In this document: one piece after another, positions 1 through 7,364 of the stretch
Layout: every line of letters begins with the position of its first letter
Numbering within the stretch: position 1 is the stretch's first letter
Source of the DNA: an uncultured Planctomycetaceae bacterium
Lineage (GTDB): Bacteria; Planctomycetota; Planctomycetia; Pirellulales; UBA1268
Assembly: GCA_903958265.1 (NCBI GenBank)
Contig: CAJBSQ010000027.1
Span: 1 to 8,100 of the forward strand
Direction of reading: 5' to 3'
Length of the DNA: 8,100 nt
Made by a program: the position numbers and the translations under genes
Notes under the pieces: generated by a model
Told to the model about the DNA's origin: nothing
What the model saw: the letters and a program-made list of their open reading frames with translations, nothing else
The model's database searches: none

Positions 1-72
1 GCCGATTCCGACTGGACGAATCTCGAACGCTACCTCGAGCATCTTGCCACCTCGCCCAACGGTGGGTCATGA
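1..72 (+). CDS. C-terminal tail of a probable secreted polysaccharide-degrading enzyme (partial)
   Basis: Frame 1 is open from the window edge to TGA at 70-72 and encodes 23 residues, ADSDWTNLERYLEHLA followed by a short tail. The pattern D-x-D-x-x-T-N-L-E-x-Y-L resembles the calcium-binding, type-3-repeat-like end (DxDGDGYTNLEEYLN) commonly seen at the C-terminus of secreted pectate lyases and other polysaccharide enzymes of planctomycetes and related bacteria. That family assignment is from memory of the motif, and 23 residues cannot prove it. Its stop codon overlaps the next start codon (ATGA), so the two genes are probably co-transcribed and translationally coupled. The catalytic part lies left of the window. 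It could alternatively be any exported protein with such a tail. Confidence 0.6.
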   Translation, partial: ADSDWTNLERYLEHLATSPNGGS

Positions 73-2951
73 GTCCGCGTGATGTCGTGCTCGTGGTGCT
101 CGTCTCGTGGGCGTCGCTCGTTCCCGCCGCCGACTTCTCGAAGCGGTACGTGCATGCCGGCTCCGAGGGAAGGCTCGTCTACGAGATCGGCCCCCGGGGC
201 GATCGGATGCCCGACTACTCGCACGCCGGCTACAGGGGTGGCGGCGTTGAGCCGCCGCTCGTGCCGGCGAAGGTGATCGTCGGCCCGGTCGAGGGTGACG
301 ACACGGAGTCGATCCAGCGGGCGCTCGACCACGTGGCAACGCTGCCGGCCGATGAGGCGGGGTTCCGGGGCGCGGTGCTGCTGGAGGCGGGCGTCTACGA
401 GATCGGCGGTCAGATTCATCTGGCATCAAGCGGGATCGTGCTCCGCGGCCGCGGAGCCGACCGCGAGGGGGGAAGCGTGCTCGTGGCGACGGGCCGGGAC
501 CGCCGGAGCCTGATCGCGATCCGCGGCGGCAGCGAGCCAACGCTGGCCGAAGCGGTCGGGCGGGTAGGCATCGTCGATGCCTATGTGCCCTGCGGAGGCT
601 CGCGGCTGACGCTGGAGCCCGGCCACGGTCTCGTTCCGGGCGACCACGTGCGGCTCGAGCATCCGAGCACGAAGGCCTGGATCGCGGCGGTCGGCATGGA
701 TCAGTTTCCATCGCGGGGGGGCGGCTCGTGGCTCGACTGGAAGTCTGGCACACTCGATATCGCCTGGGAGCGGGTGATCTCCGCGGTCGACGGGGATGCG
801 GTCGCGATCGACGTGCCGCTGCCGATGGCGCTGGATGCGGCGCTCGCGCAGGCGACCGTGCGACGGCTCGACTGGCCCGCGCGGATTGACCACGTGGGCG
901 TGGAACGCCTCGGCCTCGAATCGGCCGGCGACGAGGGACGCCCGGCCGACGAAGACCACGCCTGGGACGGCGTCAGCCTGGCGAACGTCCGCGACGCCTG
1001 GGTCCGCGACTGCGGATTCACGGGCTTCGCAGGCTCGGCGGTGAACGTGATCGATACGGCAACGCGGGTGACGGTCGAGCGGTGCTCGTCACGGGCTCCA
1101 CGATCGGAAATCGGTGGCTGGCGGCGGCGGACGTTCTTCGTTGGCGGTGGGCAGGTGCTCGTCCGCGACTGTGTGGCCGAGGACGGTCGCGAGGATTTTG
1201 GCGTGGGTCATCTGGCGCCGGGGCCAAATGCGTTCGTGCGATGCGTGGCGCGGAGATCCCATGGCGATAGCGGGCCGCTCGGCAGCTGGGCGACGGGCGT
1301 GCTCTACGACCACGTCGAGATCGATGGCGGCCGGCTCGCGCTCACGAATCGCGAGATCGCCGACCAGGGGGTCGGCTGGGCCTCGGCGAACGGCACCGCG
1401 TGGGTCTGCACGGCCGGCGTCGTGGAGTGCCGGATGCCGCCGACGGCCGCCAACTGGGCGGTCGGGCCGCGGGGCGAGGTGGTGGGCGACGGCTTCTGGA
1501 AGCAGCTTGACCAGTCGGTCGAGCCGAAGAGCCTCTACGACTCGCAGCTGTGGGAGCGGCTCGGAGGCAAGCCGGAGCCGGCCGTCGCGCATCGCGAGCC
1601 CGAGCGCGTGGTCGAAGCGATCCGCGTTGCGCACCTGCCTCGTCCCGCGGCGACGACGCGGCCCGTGGCGTCGCATCCGCTCGTGCTCGAAAACGGCTGG
1701 CTGACGATCGACGGTCGGATCGTCACCGGCCAGCGACTCGTGCCCCCGTGGTGGAAGGGGCACATGCTGCCCGCGCGGGCGGAGGAGTTTCAGCCCTCGA
1801 TCACCCGCTTCGTGCCGGGCCGCGATGGCTTTCCCTACACGACCGACCTCGCCGCGCTTGCCACCCGGCTCGATGCGGAAGGCCGCCGGGTGATCGAGCA
1901 CCACTGGGGGCTGTGGTACGACCGTCGCCGGGACGATCACCAGACCGTCCGGCGAATCACCCCCGAGGTCTGGCCGCCATTCGAGGAGCAGCCGTGGGCC
2001 CGGAGCGGCGTGGGCACCGCCTGGGACGGGCTCTCACAATATGACCTCGCCCGCTTCAATCCCTGGTATTTCGCTCGGCTGCAGTCCTGCGCGGACGAGT
2101 GCGAGCGGCACGGGCTGGTGCTGCTTGCCCACATGTATTTCCAGCACAACATCCTCGAGTCGGCGGCGCACTGGGCCGACTTTCCCTGGCGGCCGGCGAA
2201 CTGCCTGCAGGCGACCGGATTCCCCGAGCCGCCCCCTTTCCCGCCCGGCGGCCGGATCGACATGGCCGAGCCGTTCTACGACGTCACGCATCCCGTGCGG
2301 CGTGGCCTGCACGTGGCCTACATCCGCCAGTGCCTCGACGTGCTCTCCGAGTCGGGCAACGTGATCGTCACGGTGGGCGAGGAATACACCGGCCCCGAGG
2401 CGTTCGTGCGGTTCTGGCTGGAGACGATTCGTGACTGGCGTCGGGAGACGGGGAGACGGGTGCTCGTGGCACTGAGCTGCACGAGAGACGTGCAGGATGC
2501 GATCCTGGCCGACTCGGCGCTAGCTGCGGAGGTCGATATCATCGACGTGAAATACTGGTGGTACACGGCCGACGGCACGCCCTACGCGCCGCCCGGAGGC
2601 GAGCGACTCGCACCGCGGCAGCAGCTGCGGGCCTGGAAGGGATCCAAGGGCCGCTCGGCCGGGCAGACGGCCCGGCAGGTGCGGGAGCTGCGGCTGGCCC
2701 ATCCCGAGAAGGCCGTGATCTGCTCGAGTGAGGGCTCCGATCCCGTGGCCGTGCTGCTCGGTGGCGGCTCGCTTGCGGCGATCGGTTCGCTCGATCCCGA
2801 GGTGGGCGCGGCGATCGTCGCCATGCAGCCTGTCGCCGGCGATGCGGCAGCAGACGCCGGCTGCCTCGAGGATCGCGAAGGCCGTCGGGTCGTTGCCGAC
2901 GACCCGGGCGTGCGGCTGCTGACGGCGCCGGCGGCTGCTACGCCTCCGTGA
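69..2951 (+). CDS. Exported two-domain protein: pectate-lyase-like beta-helix plus DUF6298-like C-terminal domain
   Basis: This 960-residue protein is probably exported: residues 1-21 form a signal peptide (short charged start, hydrophobic VVLVVLVSWASLV, cleavage near VPA-A at 20/21). Residues about 67-450 look like a right-handed parallel beta-helix: the GDDTESIQRAL entry (76-86), VLLEAGVYEI (103-112), IVLRGRG (123-129), then short repeating turns such as VSLANVRDAWVRDC and VTVERC. This is the architecture of pectate lyase superfamily proteins. From about 536 a second domain begins (PLVLENGWLTIDGR), rich in aromatic residues and with alternating strand/helix pattern. Its acidic clusters VGEEYTGP (769-776), IIDVKYWW (824-831) and SSEGSDP (886-892) are candidate active-site positions. 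I believe this half matches DUF6298, but that is from memory. The likely role is binding or cleaving an acidic polysaccharide outside the cytoplasm; substrate is unknown. Start: ATG in the ATGA overlap, preceded by a weak GGTGGG. The end overlaps the convergent aldolase gene by 14 bp. Confidence 0.88.
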   Translation: MSPRDVVLVVLVSWASLVPAADFSKRYVHAGSEGRLVYEIGPRGDRMPDYSHAGYRGGGVEPPLVPAKVIVGPVEGDDTESIQRALDHVATLPADEAGFRGAVLLEAGVYEIGGQIHLASSGIVLRGRGADREGGSVLVATGRDRRSLIAIRGGSEPTLAEAVGRVGIVDAYVPCGGSRLTLEPGHGLVPGDHVRLEHPSTKAWIAAVGMDQFPSRGGGSWLDWKSGTLDIAWERVISAVDGDAVAIDVPLPMALDAALAQATVRRLDWPARIDHVGVERLGLESAGDEGRPADEDHAWDGVSLANVRDAWVRDCGFTGFAGSAVNVIDTATRVTVERCSSRAPRSEIGGWRRRTFFVGGGQVLVRDCVAEDGREDFGVGHLAPGPNAFVRCVARRSHGDSGPLGSWATGVLYDHVEIDGGRLALTNREIADQGVGWASANGTAWVCTAGVVECRMPPTAANWAVGPRGEVVGDGFWKQLDQSVEPKSLYDSQLWERLGGKPEPAVAHREPERVVEAIRVAHLPRPAATTRPVASHPLVLENGWLTIDGRIVTGQRLVPPWWKGHMLPARAEEFQPSITRFVPGRDGFPYTTDLAALATRLDAEGRRVIEHHWGLWYDRRRDDHQTVRRITPEVWPPFEEQPWARSGVGTAWDGLSQYDLARFNPWYFARLQSCADECERHGLVLLAHMYFQHNILESAAHWADFPWRPANCLQATGFPEPPPFPPGGRIDMAEPFYDVTHPVRRGLHVAYIRQCLDVLSESGNVIVTVGEEYTGPEAFVRFWLETIRDWRRETGRRVLVALSCTRDVQDAILADSALAAEVDIIDVKYWWYTADGTPYAPPGGERLAPRQQLRAWKGSKGRSAGQTARQVRELRLAHPEKAVICSSEGSDPVAVLLGGGSLAAIGSLDPEVGAAIVAMQPVAGDAAADAGCLEDREGRRVVADDPGVRLLTAPAAATPP

Positions 2952-3894
2952 TCGCAGCCACGATCTCCGCGATCCGGACCCGCTGCTCGGCATCGAGCCG
3001 TTCGAACCAGCCGGCGGCGATGTCGTCGCAGATGCCGAGGTCGCGGAGCGCGGCCTTCACGCCCACGACCACGCGCCCGGGCTGGGTGCTCACGCCGTAG
3101 AGGCGACCAATCGTGCGGACCCGCTGCACCAGCGCCGTGGCCCGCGGCCCGTCCCCAGCCTCGAGGGCCGCCTGCAGGCCGACGAACACCCCGGGAGCGA
3201 CGTTGGCCCCGCCGCACACGCCGCCGTGGCCGCCGAGGGCGTGGGCCTCGGGCAGCATCTCCTCCGGCCCGATGAGAAGCGACCAGTCGGGCCGCACGTC
3301 GCGGACCACGCCGGCGTATCCGGCAAACACCTCGAGATCACCACCGGAGTCTTTGATGCCGACGATGCCGGGCAGATCGGCGAGGCGGCGGACGGTGTCG
3401 ACCGCGAGCACCACCTTGACCATCTCGGGCATGTTGTAGAGAACCAGTGGCAGCGGCACGCCCGCGGCGACCGCCCGCGCCCAGCGCTCGAGCGGCTCCT
3501 GACCAACCGGAAAGTAATACGGAGGCGCCGCGACCACCGCCGCGGCCCCCTGCTCGGCGGCGAATCCCGCGAGATCGAGGCTGTCGGCCAGCACCGTGTC
3601 GGTGATGCCGACGAGCACAGGCACCCGCGAGCCCACCTGCTGGAGCGTTTTCTCGACCACCGCGCGGCGGACCGCCTGGGTAAGCATCGGGCCTTCCCCG
3701 GTGGTGCCGAGAACGAACAGGCCATGCACGCCGCCGGCGAGGACATGCTCGATGAGCCGCTCGAGTCCGCCCACGTCGAGCGTGTCGCGGTCGAGCAGCG
3801 GGGTGGCCAGCGGGGGCACGATGCCTCGGAACCGCGGGCTGGCCATGGCCGAGGACAGCGCCGTTTCGGCCGCTACGGGGCGAGAGTCAGGCAT
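2938..3894 (-). CDS. DHDPS/NAL-family class I aldolase or dehydratase, probably catabolic
   Basis: This 318-residue protein is a TIM-barrel Schiff-base lyase of the dihydrodipicolinate synthase / N-acetylneuraminate lyase family. Visible hallmarks are the carboxylate-binding GTTGEG (63-68), the PPYY pair (124-127), the catalytic Tyr in LYNMPE (Y153) and the Schiff-base Lys in GIKDSGGD (K181), all at family-typical spacing. In E. coli DapA the motif YNVPSRT carries Arg138, which binds the aspartate-semialdehyde carboxylate. Here the aligned residue is Met158 (YNMPEM), so a lysine-biosynthetic role is unlikely. 2-keto-3-deoxy sugar-acid aldolase, deoxyglucarate dehydratase or a related sugar-acid activity fits better with the uronan-type neighbours (inference). 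It is the last gene of the minus-strand cluster. A second ATG at 3846 would remove 16 poorly conserved residues and start just before the conserved PRFRGIVPPLATP, so it is a credible alternative. Neither start has a clear Shine-Dalgarno. Confidence 0.92.
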   Translation of the reverse strand: MPDSRPVAAETALSSAMASPRFRGIVPPLATPLLDRDTLDVGGLERLIEHVLAGGVHGLFVLGTTGEGPMLTQAVRRAVVEKTLQQVGSRVPVLVGITDTVLADSLDLAGFAAEQGAAAVVAAPPYYFPVGQEPLERWARAVAAGVPLPLVLYNMPEMVKVVLAVDTVRRLADLPGIVGIKDSGGDLEVFAGYAGVVRDVRPDWSLLIGPEEMLPEAHALGGHGGVCGGANVAPGVFVGLQAALEAGDGPRATALVQRVRTIGRLYGVSTQPGRVVVGVKAALRDLGICDDIAAGWFERLDAEQRVRIAEIVAAITEA

Positions 3895-3954
3895 GAGGAA
3901 CTCGTGCTGCGTGGGAGGGAACTGGATGACGAAGCGTGGGGAGGATCGGGAGTG

Positions 3955-5286
3955 TCACGTGGGTGTGGCGACGGCGGTGCGCCGGCCCGCGATCAGCGCC
4001 GCCACCAGCAGGCCGGCGCAGATGAGATAGACGATGCCGCCGGCCGCGATCGCCCGGCTCATCGCCTCAACCTCGCCCGCCTTGCCCGCGGCGTTCGTCG
4101 CCCAGCCGACGAATACCGGCCCCAGGGCGCCTCCGCCCCAGCCGACGGTGTTCATGATGCCGGCCGCGCTTGCCCGGGCCCGCGGCTCCACCTGGTCGAA
4201 GAGCGACGCAAAGATCCCGGAGTCGTAGCAGCCCTTGCAGAAGCCAAAGGCCGTCATCGAGGCGATCAGCACCGGCGTGGTCGTGCAGAGGCCGACCACA
4301 GCCACGAACACCGAACCGGCAAGGAGCCCGACGGCCTGCACGAGCACCCTTCCCCCGGTGATCCTGCGGGCGAGCCGGTCGGCCGCGATGCCTGCCAGCG
4401 GTGCTGCACAGGCGCTCGCCAGATGGATGAACAGCGTGCCGTTGAGCCCGGCGGCCCCGAGTGAATAGCCGAACTTCTCCCGGAGAAACGTGGGCGTCCA
4501 GGTGAGAAAGATCGTGGCGACGAAGTTGGCCCCGAGAAAGCCGAGCATGAGGAGCAGCACCGCCGGCCTGCGAAACACGACCGCAGCGGTGTCGGCAATC
4601 CCGAGAGCGGCCGTCGTCGATGAGGCGGGGGCGTGATACCCGCCGATGGCGATCTCCTCCTCACGGTCGGCCGCACCACGATCGGGCTCGCGGAGAAATG
4701 CATACAGCACGGCGGCGACGATGATGCCCGCGAGGCCAAAGGCAAAGAAACCCACCCGCCATCCATACCGCTCGGCCAGCACCGCCCCGAGCCAGCTTCC
4801 GAGGATGGTCCCGGCATAGACGCTCGACTGATGGAGCGAAAAGGCCCGGCCCCGCGTCCGCGGCCCGTGGTAGTCGGCCGTCAGCGACATCGAGGCCGGA
4901 AAGTAGAACGTCTCACCGAAGCCCTCGAGCGCCCGCACGGCGACGAACTGCCAGAGGCGGGAGCACCAGGCCGTGGCCACGGTGACGAAGCTCCAGAAGA
5001 TGCAGCCGCCCAGGATCAAGTGCACCCGCTTCACGCGGTCGGCGATGAAGCCGGCGAACGGCGCCCCGGCCGCATAGACCCACATGAACGCGGAGCCGAT
5101 CAGGCCGAGTTGGAACTTGTCAAAGCCGAACTCCTCCTCGAGGAGCGGGAAGACGGCGTAGATCGCCTGCCGATCGGCATAGTTGAAGAAGCAGACCAGC
5201 CACAGCATCGCGACCACCTGCCAACGGTAGACGCCTTCCCGACGCATCGCATCGCTTCTCTGAGTGGTCGAGGTGGTCGAGTCCAT
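3955..5286 (-). CDS. MFS transporter, anion:cation symporter-like (possible sugar-acid importer)
   Basis: This 443-residue inner-membrane protein is a 12-helix major facilitator. Helix 1 carries the FFNYADRQ signature (33-40), resembling the N-Y-x-D-R motif of hexuronate/glucarate-type members of the anion:cation symporter family. The loop between helices 2 and 3 has the MFS motif A core GFIADRVKR (79-87), and the equivalent loop in the second half has GIAADRLARR (299-308). A charged central loop (about 200-217, REPDRGAADREEE) separates the halves. Length is normal for the family. Start: ATG at 5286 is preceded by GGAGAA at 5291-5296; the internal ATG at 5247 lacks comparable support. It lies 12 bp after the BASS-type symporter gene and 60 bp before the aldolase gene, so co-expression is likely. 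Uptake of a uronate or other sugar acid is inferred from family and context; the substrate cannot be read from sequence. Confidence 0.9.
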   Translation of the reverse strand: MDSTTSTTQRSDAMRREGVYRWQVVAMLWLVCFFNYADRQAIYAVFPLLEEEFGFDKFQLGLIGSAFMWVYAAGAPFAGFIADRVKRVHLILGGCIFWSFVTVATAWCSRLWQFVAVRALEGFGETFYFPASMSLTADYHGPRTRGRAFSLHQSSVYAGTILGSWLGAVLAERYGWRVGFFAFGLAGIIVAAVLYAFLREPDRGAADREEEIAIGGYHAPASSTTAALGIADTAAVVFRRPAVLLLMLGFLGANFVATIFLTWTPTFLREKFGYSLGAAGLNGTLFIHLASACAAPLAGIAADRLARRITGGRVLVQAVGLLAGSVFVAVVGLCTTTPVLIASMTAFGFCKGCYDSGIFASLFDQVEPRARASAAGIMNTVGWGGGALGPVFVGWATNAAGKAGEVEAMSRAIAAGGIVYLICAGLLVAALIAGRRTAVATPT

Positions 5287-5290
5287 GGTG

Positions 5291-5296
5291 TTCTCC
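5291..5296 (-). promoter_or_regulatory. Ribosome binding site of the MFS gene
   Basis: Read on the minus strand this is GGAGAA followed by CACC and then the ATG. It sits in the 12-bp gap after the upstream symporter stop codon and supports the start at 5286. Confidence 0.7.
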
Positions 5297-5298
5297 GT

Positions 5299-6630
5299 TT
5301 AACGCCGCTCGTCCGAGCCAGCCTGAACAGGCATCGCCGACTCGGACTCGTCACGCACACCGCGTCGCCGCCAGTAGTTGGCGAGCAGCGACCCAGAGAT
5401 GTTCATCCACGGAATGAAGACGGCCGCCGCGAGGCCGACCGTATCGATCTTGCCCATCTCGTTGGCGAGGCCGGAGGCCATGCCACCATTCTGGATGCCG
5501 ACCTCCATGGCGATCGTCCGTGAGGAACGCTCGTCCACCCGGGAGAGCTTGCAGAGCAGATACCCCAGCACGAGCCCCACCACGTTGTGGAGCACCGAGG
5601 CGATGAACAGTTCCACGCCCAGTTCCACAAGCTGCGCCCGCCCCTTCGCGATCGTGATCAGCGTCACGAACAGGATGCCGAACATCGCCGCCGCCGGCAT
5701 CCACCGGTCGATCGCCGGCCAGAGCCGCCAGAGTGCGTGGTAGCCGATGCCAACCACCACCGCACCGCCGCAATACAGGGCCAAGAGCGCGAGCCTGGTC
5801 GGTTCGCCGTCGGCCCCGGCGGGCAGCGTCCACCAGCCGGCCAGCCAGGAGCCGGCCCCGGCGATGACCGCCGCCGCGCAGGCGGTGGTGAGGGCCCGGC
5901 GGGTGGCGGAGGCCGCGGATCGCAGCCAGTCGTGCAGCAGGGCCGCCCCGATCGGCACGATCACGATCTTGACGATGTCGATCATCATTCCGAAGAAGTC
6001 GATCGTGGTCCATCGTCCTGCAAGAAGCCACATCCAGAATGGCGTGGTCAAAGGCGCCGTCACCGTGCCGATGGCGGTGAGGGTGAGCGACAGCGGCAGA
6101 TTTGCCTCGGCGATGTACGACATCACGTTCGAGGCCAGGCCGCTGGAACACGCCCCGATCAGCACCACGCCGGCGGCAATCTCAGGTGGCATGCCGAGCA
6201 TCTTCGCGATCCCCCAGCCCACCACCGGCATGACGCTGAACTGCAGCAGCACCCCGATCGCCACCGGATAGCTCATGCGGCCCACGTTCTTGAACTCGGC
6301 AAGCGTCATCTGGGTGCCCATGCCGAACATCACCAGCTGGATCATCGCGGTCAGGAGATGCTTGTTCCTCATGTCGAGCCCGCCGACGGACAGACAGCGG
6401 TCTGGATAGAGCATGCCGACCACCACGGTCACCAGCACCCACACGGTGAACTGATAGGTGACGAGCGCCGGGATCGCCCGGCAGCCGACCGCCGCCGCGA
6501 TGCTCGCCACGACGACGGCGAGAGGCCAGACATCGCCCCGGCCGAGGGCCCACCCGGTGGCCGCGACGATGCCCGCCACGGCGGCGACCAGCAGGCTCGC
6601 CCGGCTCGTCATCTTCAGAAGGTCTGGCAT
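5299..6630 (-). CDS. Bile acid:sodium symporter (BASS) family transporter, long variant
   Basis: This inner-membrane protein (443 residues from the chosen start) has both halves of the BASS fold. The first half shows FGMGTQMTLAEF (102-113), then GACSSGLASNVMSYIAEA (159-176) leading to LTAIGTVTAPLTTPF. The second half has EVGIQNGGMASGLA (376-389), whose E and Q align with sodium ligands of ASBT homologues, then the family-typical NISGSLLANYW (410-420). Family members import organic anions with sodium; many bacterial members carry small organic acids rather than bile acids. Bacterial members are usually near 300-330 residues. The excess here is an N-terminal pair of hydrophobic segments and an insert between the halves (about 235-315) with two further hydrophobic segments. 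Start: an ATG at 6681 is possible but would overlap the upstream gene by 67 bp; the ATG at 6630 has GGGGAGG just upstream and overlaps by 16 bp. A third ATG at 6612 lacks an SD. Substrate unknown. Confidence 0.88.
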   Translation of the reverse strand: MPDLLKMTSRASLLVAAVAGIVAATGWALGRGDVWPLAVVVASIAAAVGCRAIPALVTYQFTVWVLVTVVVGMLYPDRCLSVGGLDMRNKHLLTAMIQLVMFGMGTQMTLAEFKNVGRMSYPVAIGVLLQFSVMPVVGWGIAKMLGMPPEIAAGVVLIGACSSGLASNVMSYIAEANLPLSLTLTAIGTVTAPLTTPFWMWLLAGRWTTIDFFGMMIDIVKIVIVPIGAALLHDWLRSAASATRRALTTACAAAVIAGAGSWLAGWWTLPAGADGEPTRLALLALYCGGAVVVGIGYHALWRLWPAIDRWMPAAAMFGILFVTLITIAKGRAQLVELGVELFIASVLHNVVGLVLGYLLCKLSRVDERSSRTIAMEVGIQNGGMASGLANEMGKIDTVGLAAAVFIPWMNISGSLLANYWRRRGVRDESESAMPVQAGSDERR

Positions 6631-7331
6631 GCGGCCTCCCCGGCACGGTCGCGGCCCGGCAGCAGCCGCGGCGCCAGCCACTCCATGGCCAGCGGCGGGC
6701 TGGCCAGGATCGGCGGACGCGCCGGATCAGGGGGAAGTGCGGCCACGACCCTCGCCATCGATGCCTGCGCCAGGGCGATCACGTCGACCTGCGCGGCGAG
6801 CTCCTCGAGCGCCCTGGTCACGCGTTCGTCGTGGCCGGCCGCATCGCCCGACATCAGCGCTGCGAAGGCACCGTCGCAGAGCCGCGCGGTGATCGTCACG
6901 CGGCGGCCCGCCTCCGCCGCGCAGCGTTCGATCAGGTCGGCCGTGGGGTCGAGCGTGGTCGGCAGCGTGGCGATCACGCCGATGCGCGTGGCGGTCGCCA
7001 CGGCCCGTTCGGCCATCGGCCGGTCGACCCGGAGCACCGGCACGTCGACGAGCAGCGTCGCGGTCTCAACGGCGCGGCCGATCGATGAGCAGGTGACCAT
7101 GATCGTGTCGGCGCCCGCCGCCTCCGCCGCGGCCACATGCAGCACCACCCGCCGTGCCGTGGCCGGCCGCAGGCGTCCGTGGGCGATCACATCCTTGATG
7201 AGGCTATCATCCACGAGGTTGAAGACCGCCACGTGGGGCAGCTGTTCGCGGCAGAGCTGCTCGAACATTGGAACCAGCGTCGCCGACGTGTGGATCAGTC
7301 CGAGTCGGGGCTGTGTCGCTGGGGTTGGCAT
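6615..7331 (-). CDS. Asp/Glu racemase superfamily protein lacking the second catalytic Cys
   Basis: This cytoplasmic protein of 238 residues (from the ATG at 7331) has the two-lobed aspartate/glutamate/hydantoin racemase fold. It opens with RLGLIHTSATLVP, and the first-lobe catalytic loop is TIMVTCSSIG with Cys81. The second lobe begins RIGVIATLPTTLDP and should carry a second Cys in an LGCT-like loop, but here that stretch reads ALAQASMARV (about 186-195), with Gln at the Cys position. Two-base racemases need both Cys residues, so this is probably not a conventional racemase; an isomerase, lyase or decarboxylase-like activity on a carboxylate is possible. The frame can start upstream at GTG 7355 or ATG 7352, but AGGA at 7340-7343 with an 8-nt spacer favours 7331. 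It follows the ABC permease stop by 33 bp and overlaps the symporter start by 16 bp, consistent with one operon. Substrate unknown. Confidence 0.87.
   Translation of the reverse strand: MPTPATQPRLGLIHTSATLVPMFEQLCREQLPHVAVFNLVDDSLIKDVIAHGRLRPATARRVVLHVAAAEAAGADTIMVTCSSIGRAVETATLLVDVPVLRVDRPMAERAVATATRIGVIATLPTTLDPTADLIERCAAEAGRRVTITARLCDGAFAALMSGDAAGHDERVTRALEELAAQVDVIALAQASMARVVAALPPDPARPPILASPPLAMEWLAPRLLPGRDRAGEAACQTF
6635..6641 (-). promoter_or_regulatory. Ribosome binding site choosing the symporter start at 6630
   Basis: The minus strand reads GGGGAGG, then CCGC, then ATG. It is the strongest Shine-Dalgarno in the cluster, lies inside the 3' end of the racemase-like gene, and argues for the start at 6630 over 6681. 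Confidence 0.65.
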
Positions 7332-7339
7332 GGATGGAT

Positions 7340-7343
7340 TCCT
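7340..7343 (-). promoter_or_regulatory. Ribosome binding site favouring the racemase-like start at 7331
   Basis: The minus strand reads CAGGAA here, with 8 nt between AGGA and the ATG at 7331. The upstream candidate starts at 7352 and 7355 have no comparable purine tract. Confidence 0.5.
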
Positions 7344-7364
7344 GTGGTTCATCACTCGTGCGGC

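Noticed and set aside
1089..1940. A 283-codon minus-strand frame inside the large exported protein gene
   Set aside because: Arg/Pro/His-rich shadow translation; the plus-strand frame is continuous with recognisable beta-helix turns.
2933..2959. Inverted repeat GGCTGC ... GCAGCC near the convergent gene ends as a terminator
   Set aside because: Only 6 bp of stem with a 15-nt loop, no T-run on either strand, and it lies within coding sequence; likely chance in GC-rich DNA.
3895..3954. The 60-bp gap between the MFS and aldolase genes as a promoter or operator region
   Set aside because: No convincing -35/-10 pair, palindrome or hairpin was seen; the gap is short enough for operon read-through.
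3226..4464. A 412-codon plus-strand frame across the aldolase and MFS genes
   Set aside because: It spans two convincing minus-strand genes and their junction, and its translation is charged low-complexity sequence without domains.
4633..5523. A 296-codon plus-strand frame antisense to the MFS gene
   Set aside because: Same shadow pattern; the minus-strand frame has the membrane segments and MFS motifs.
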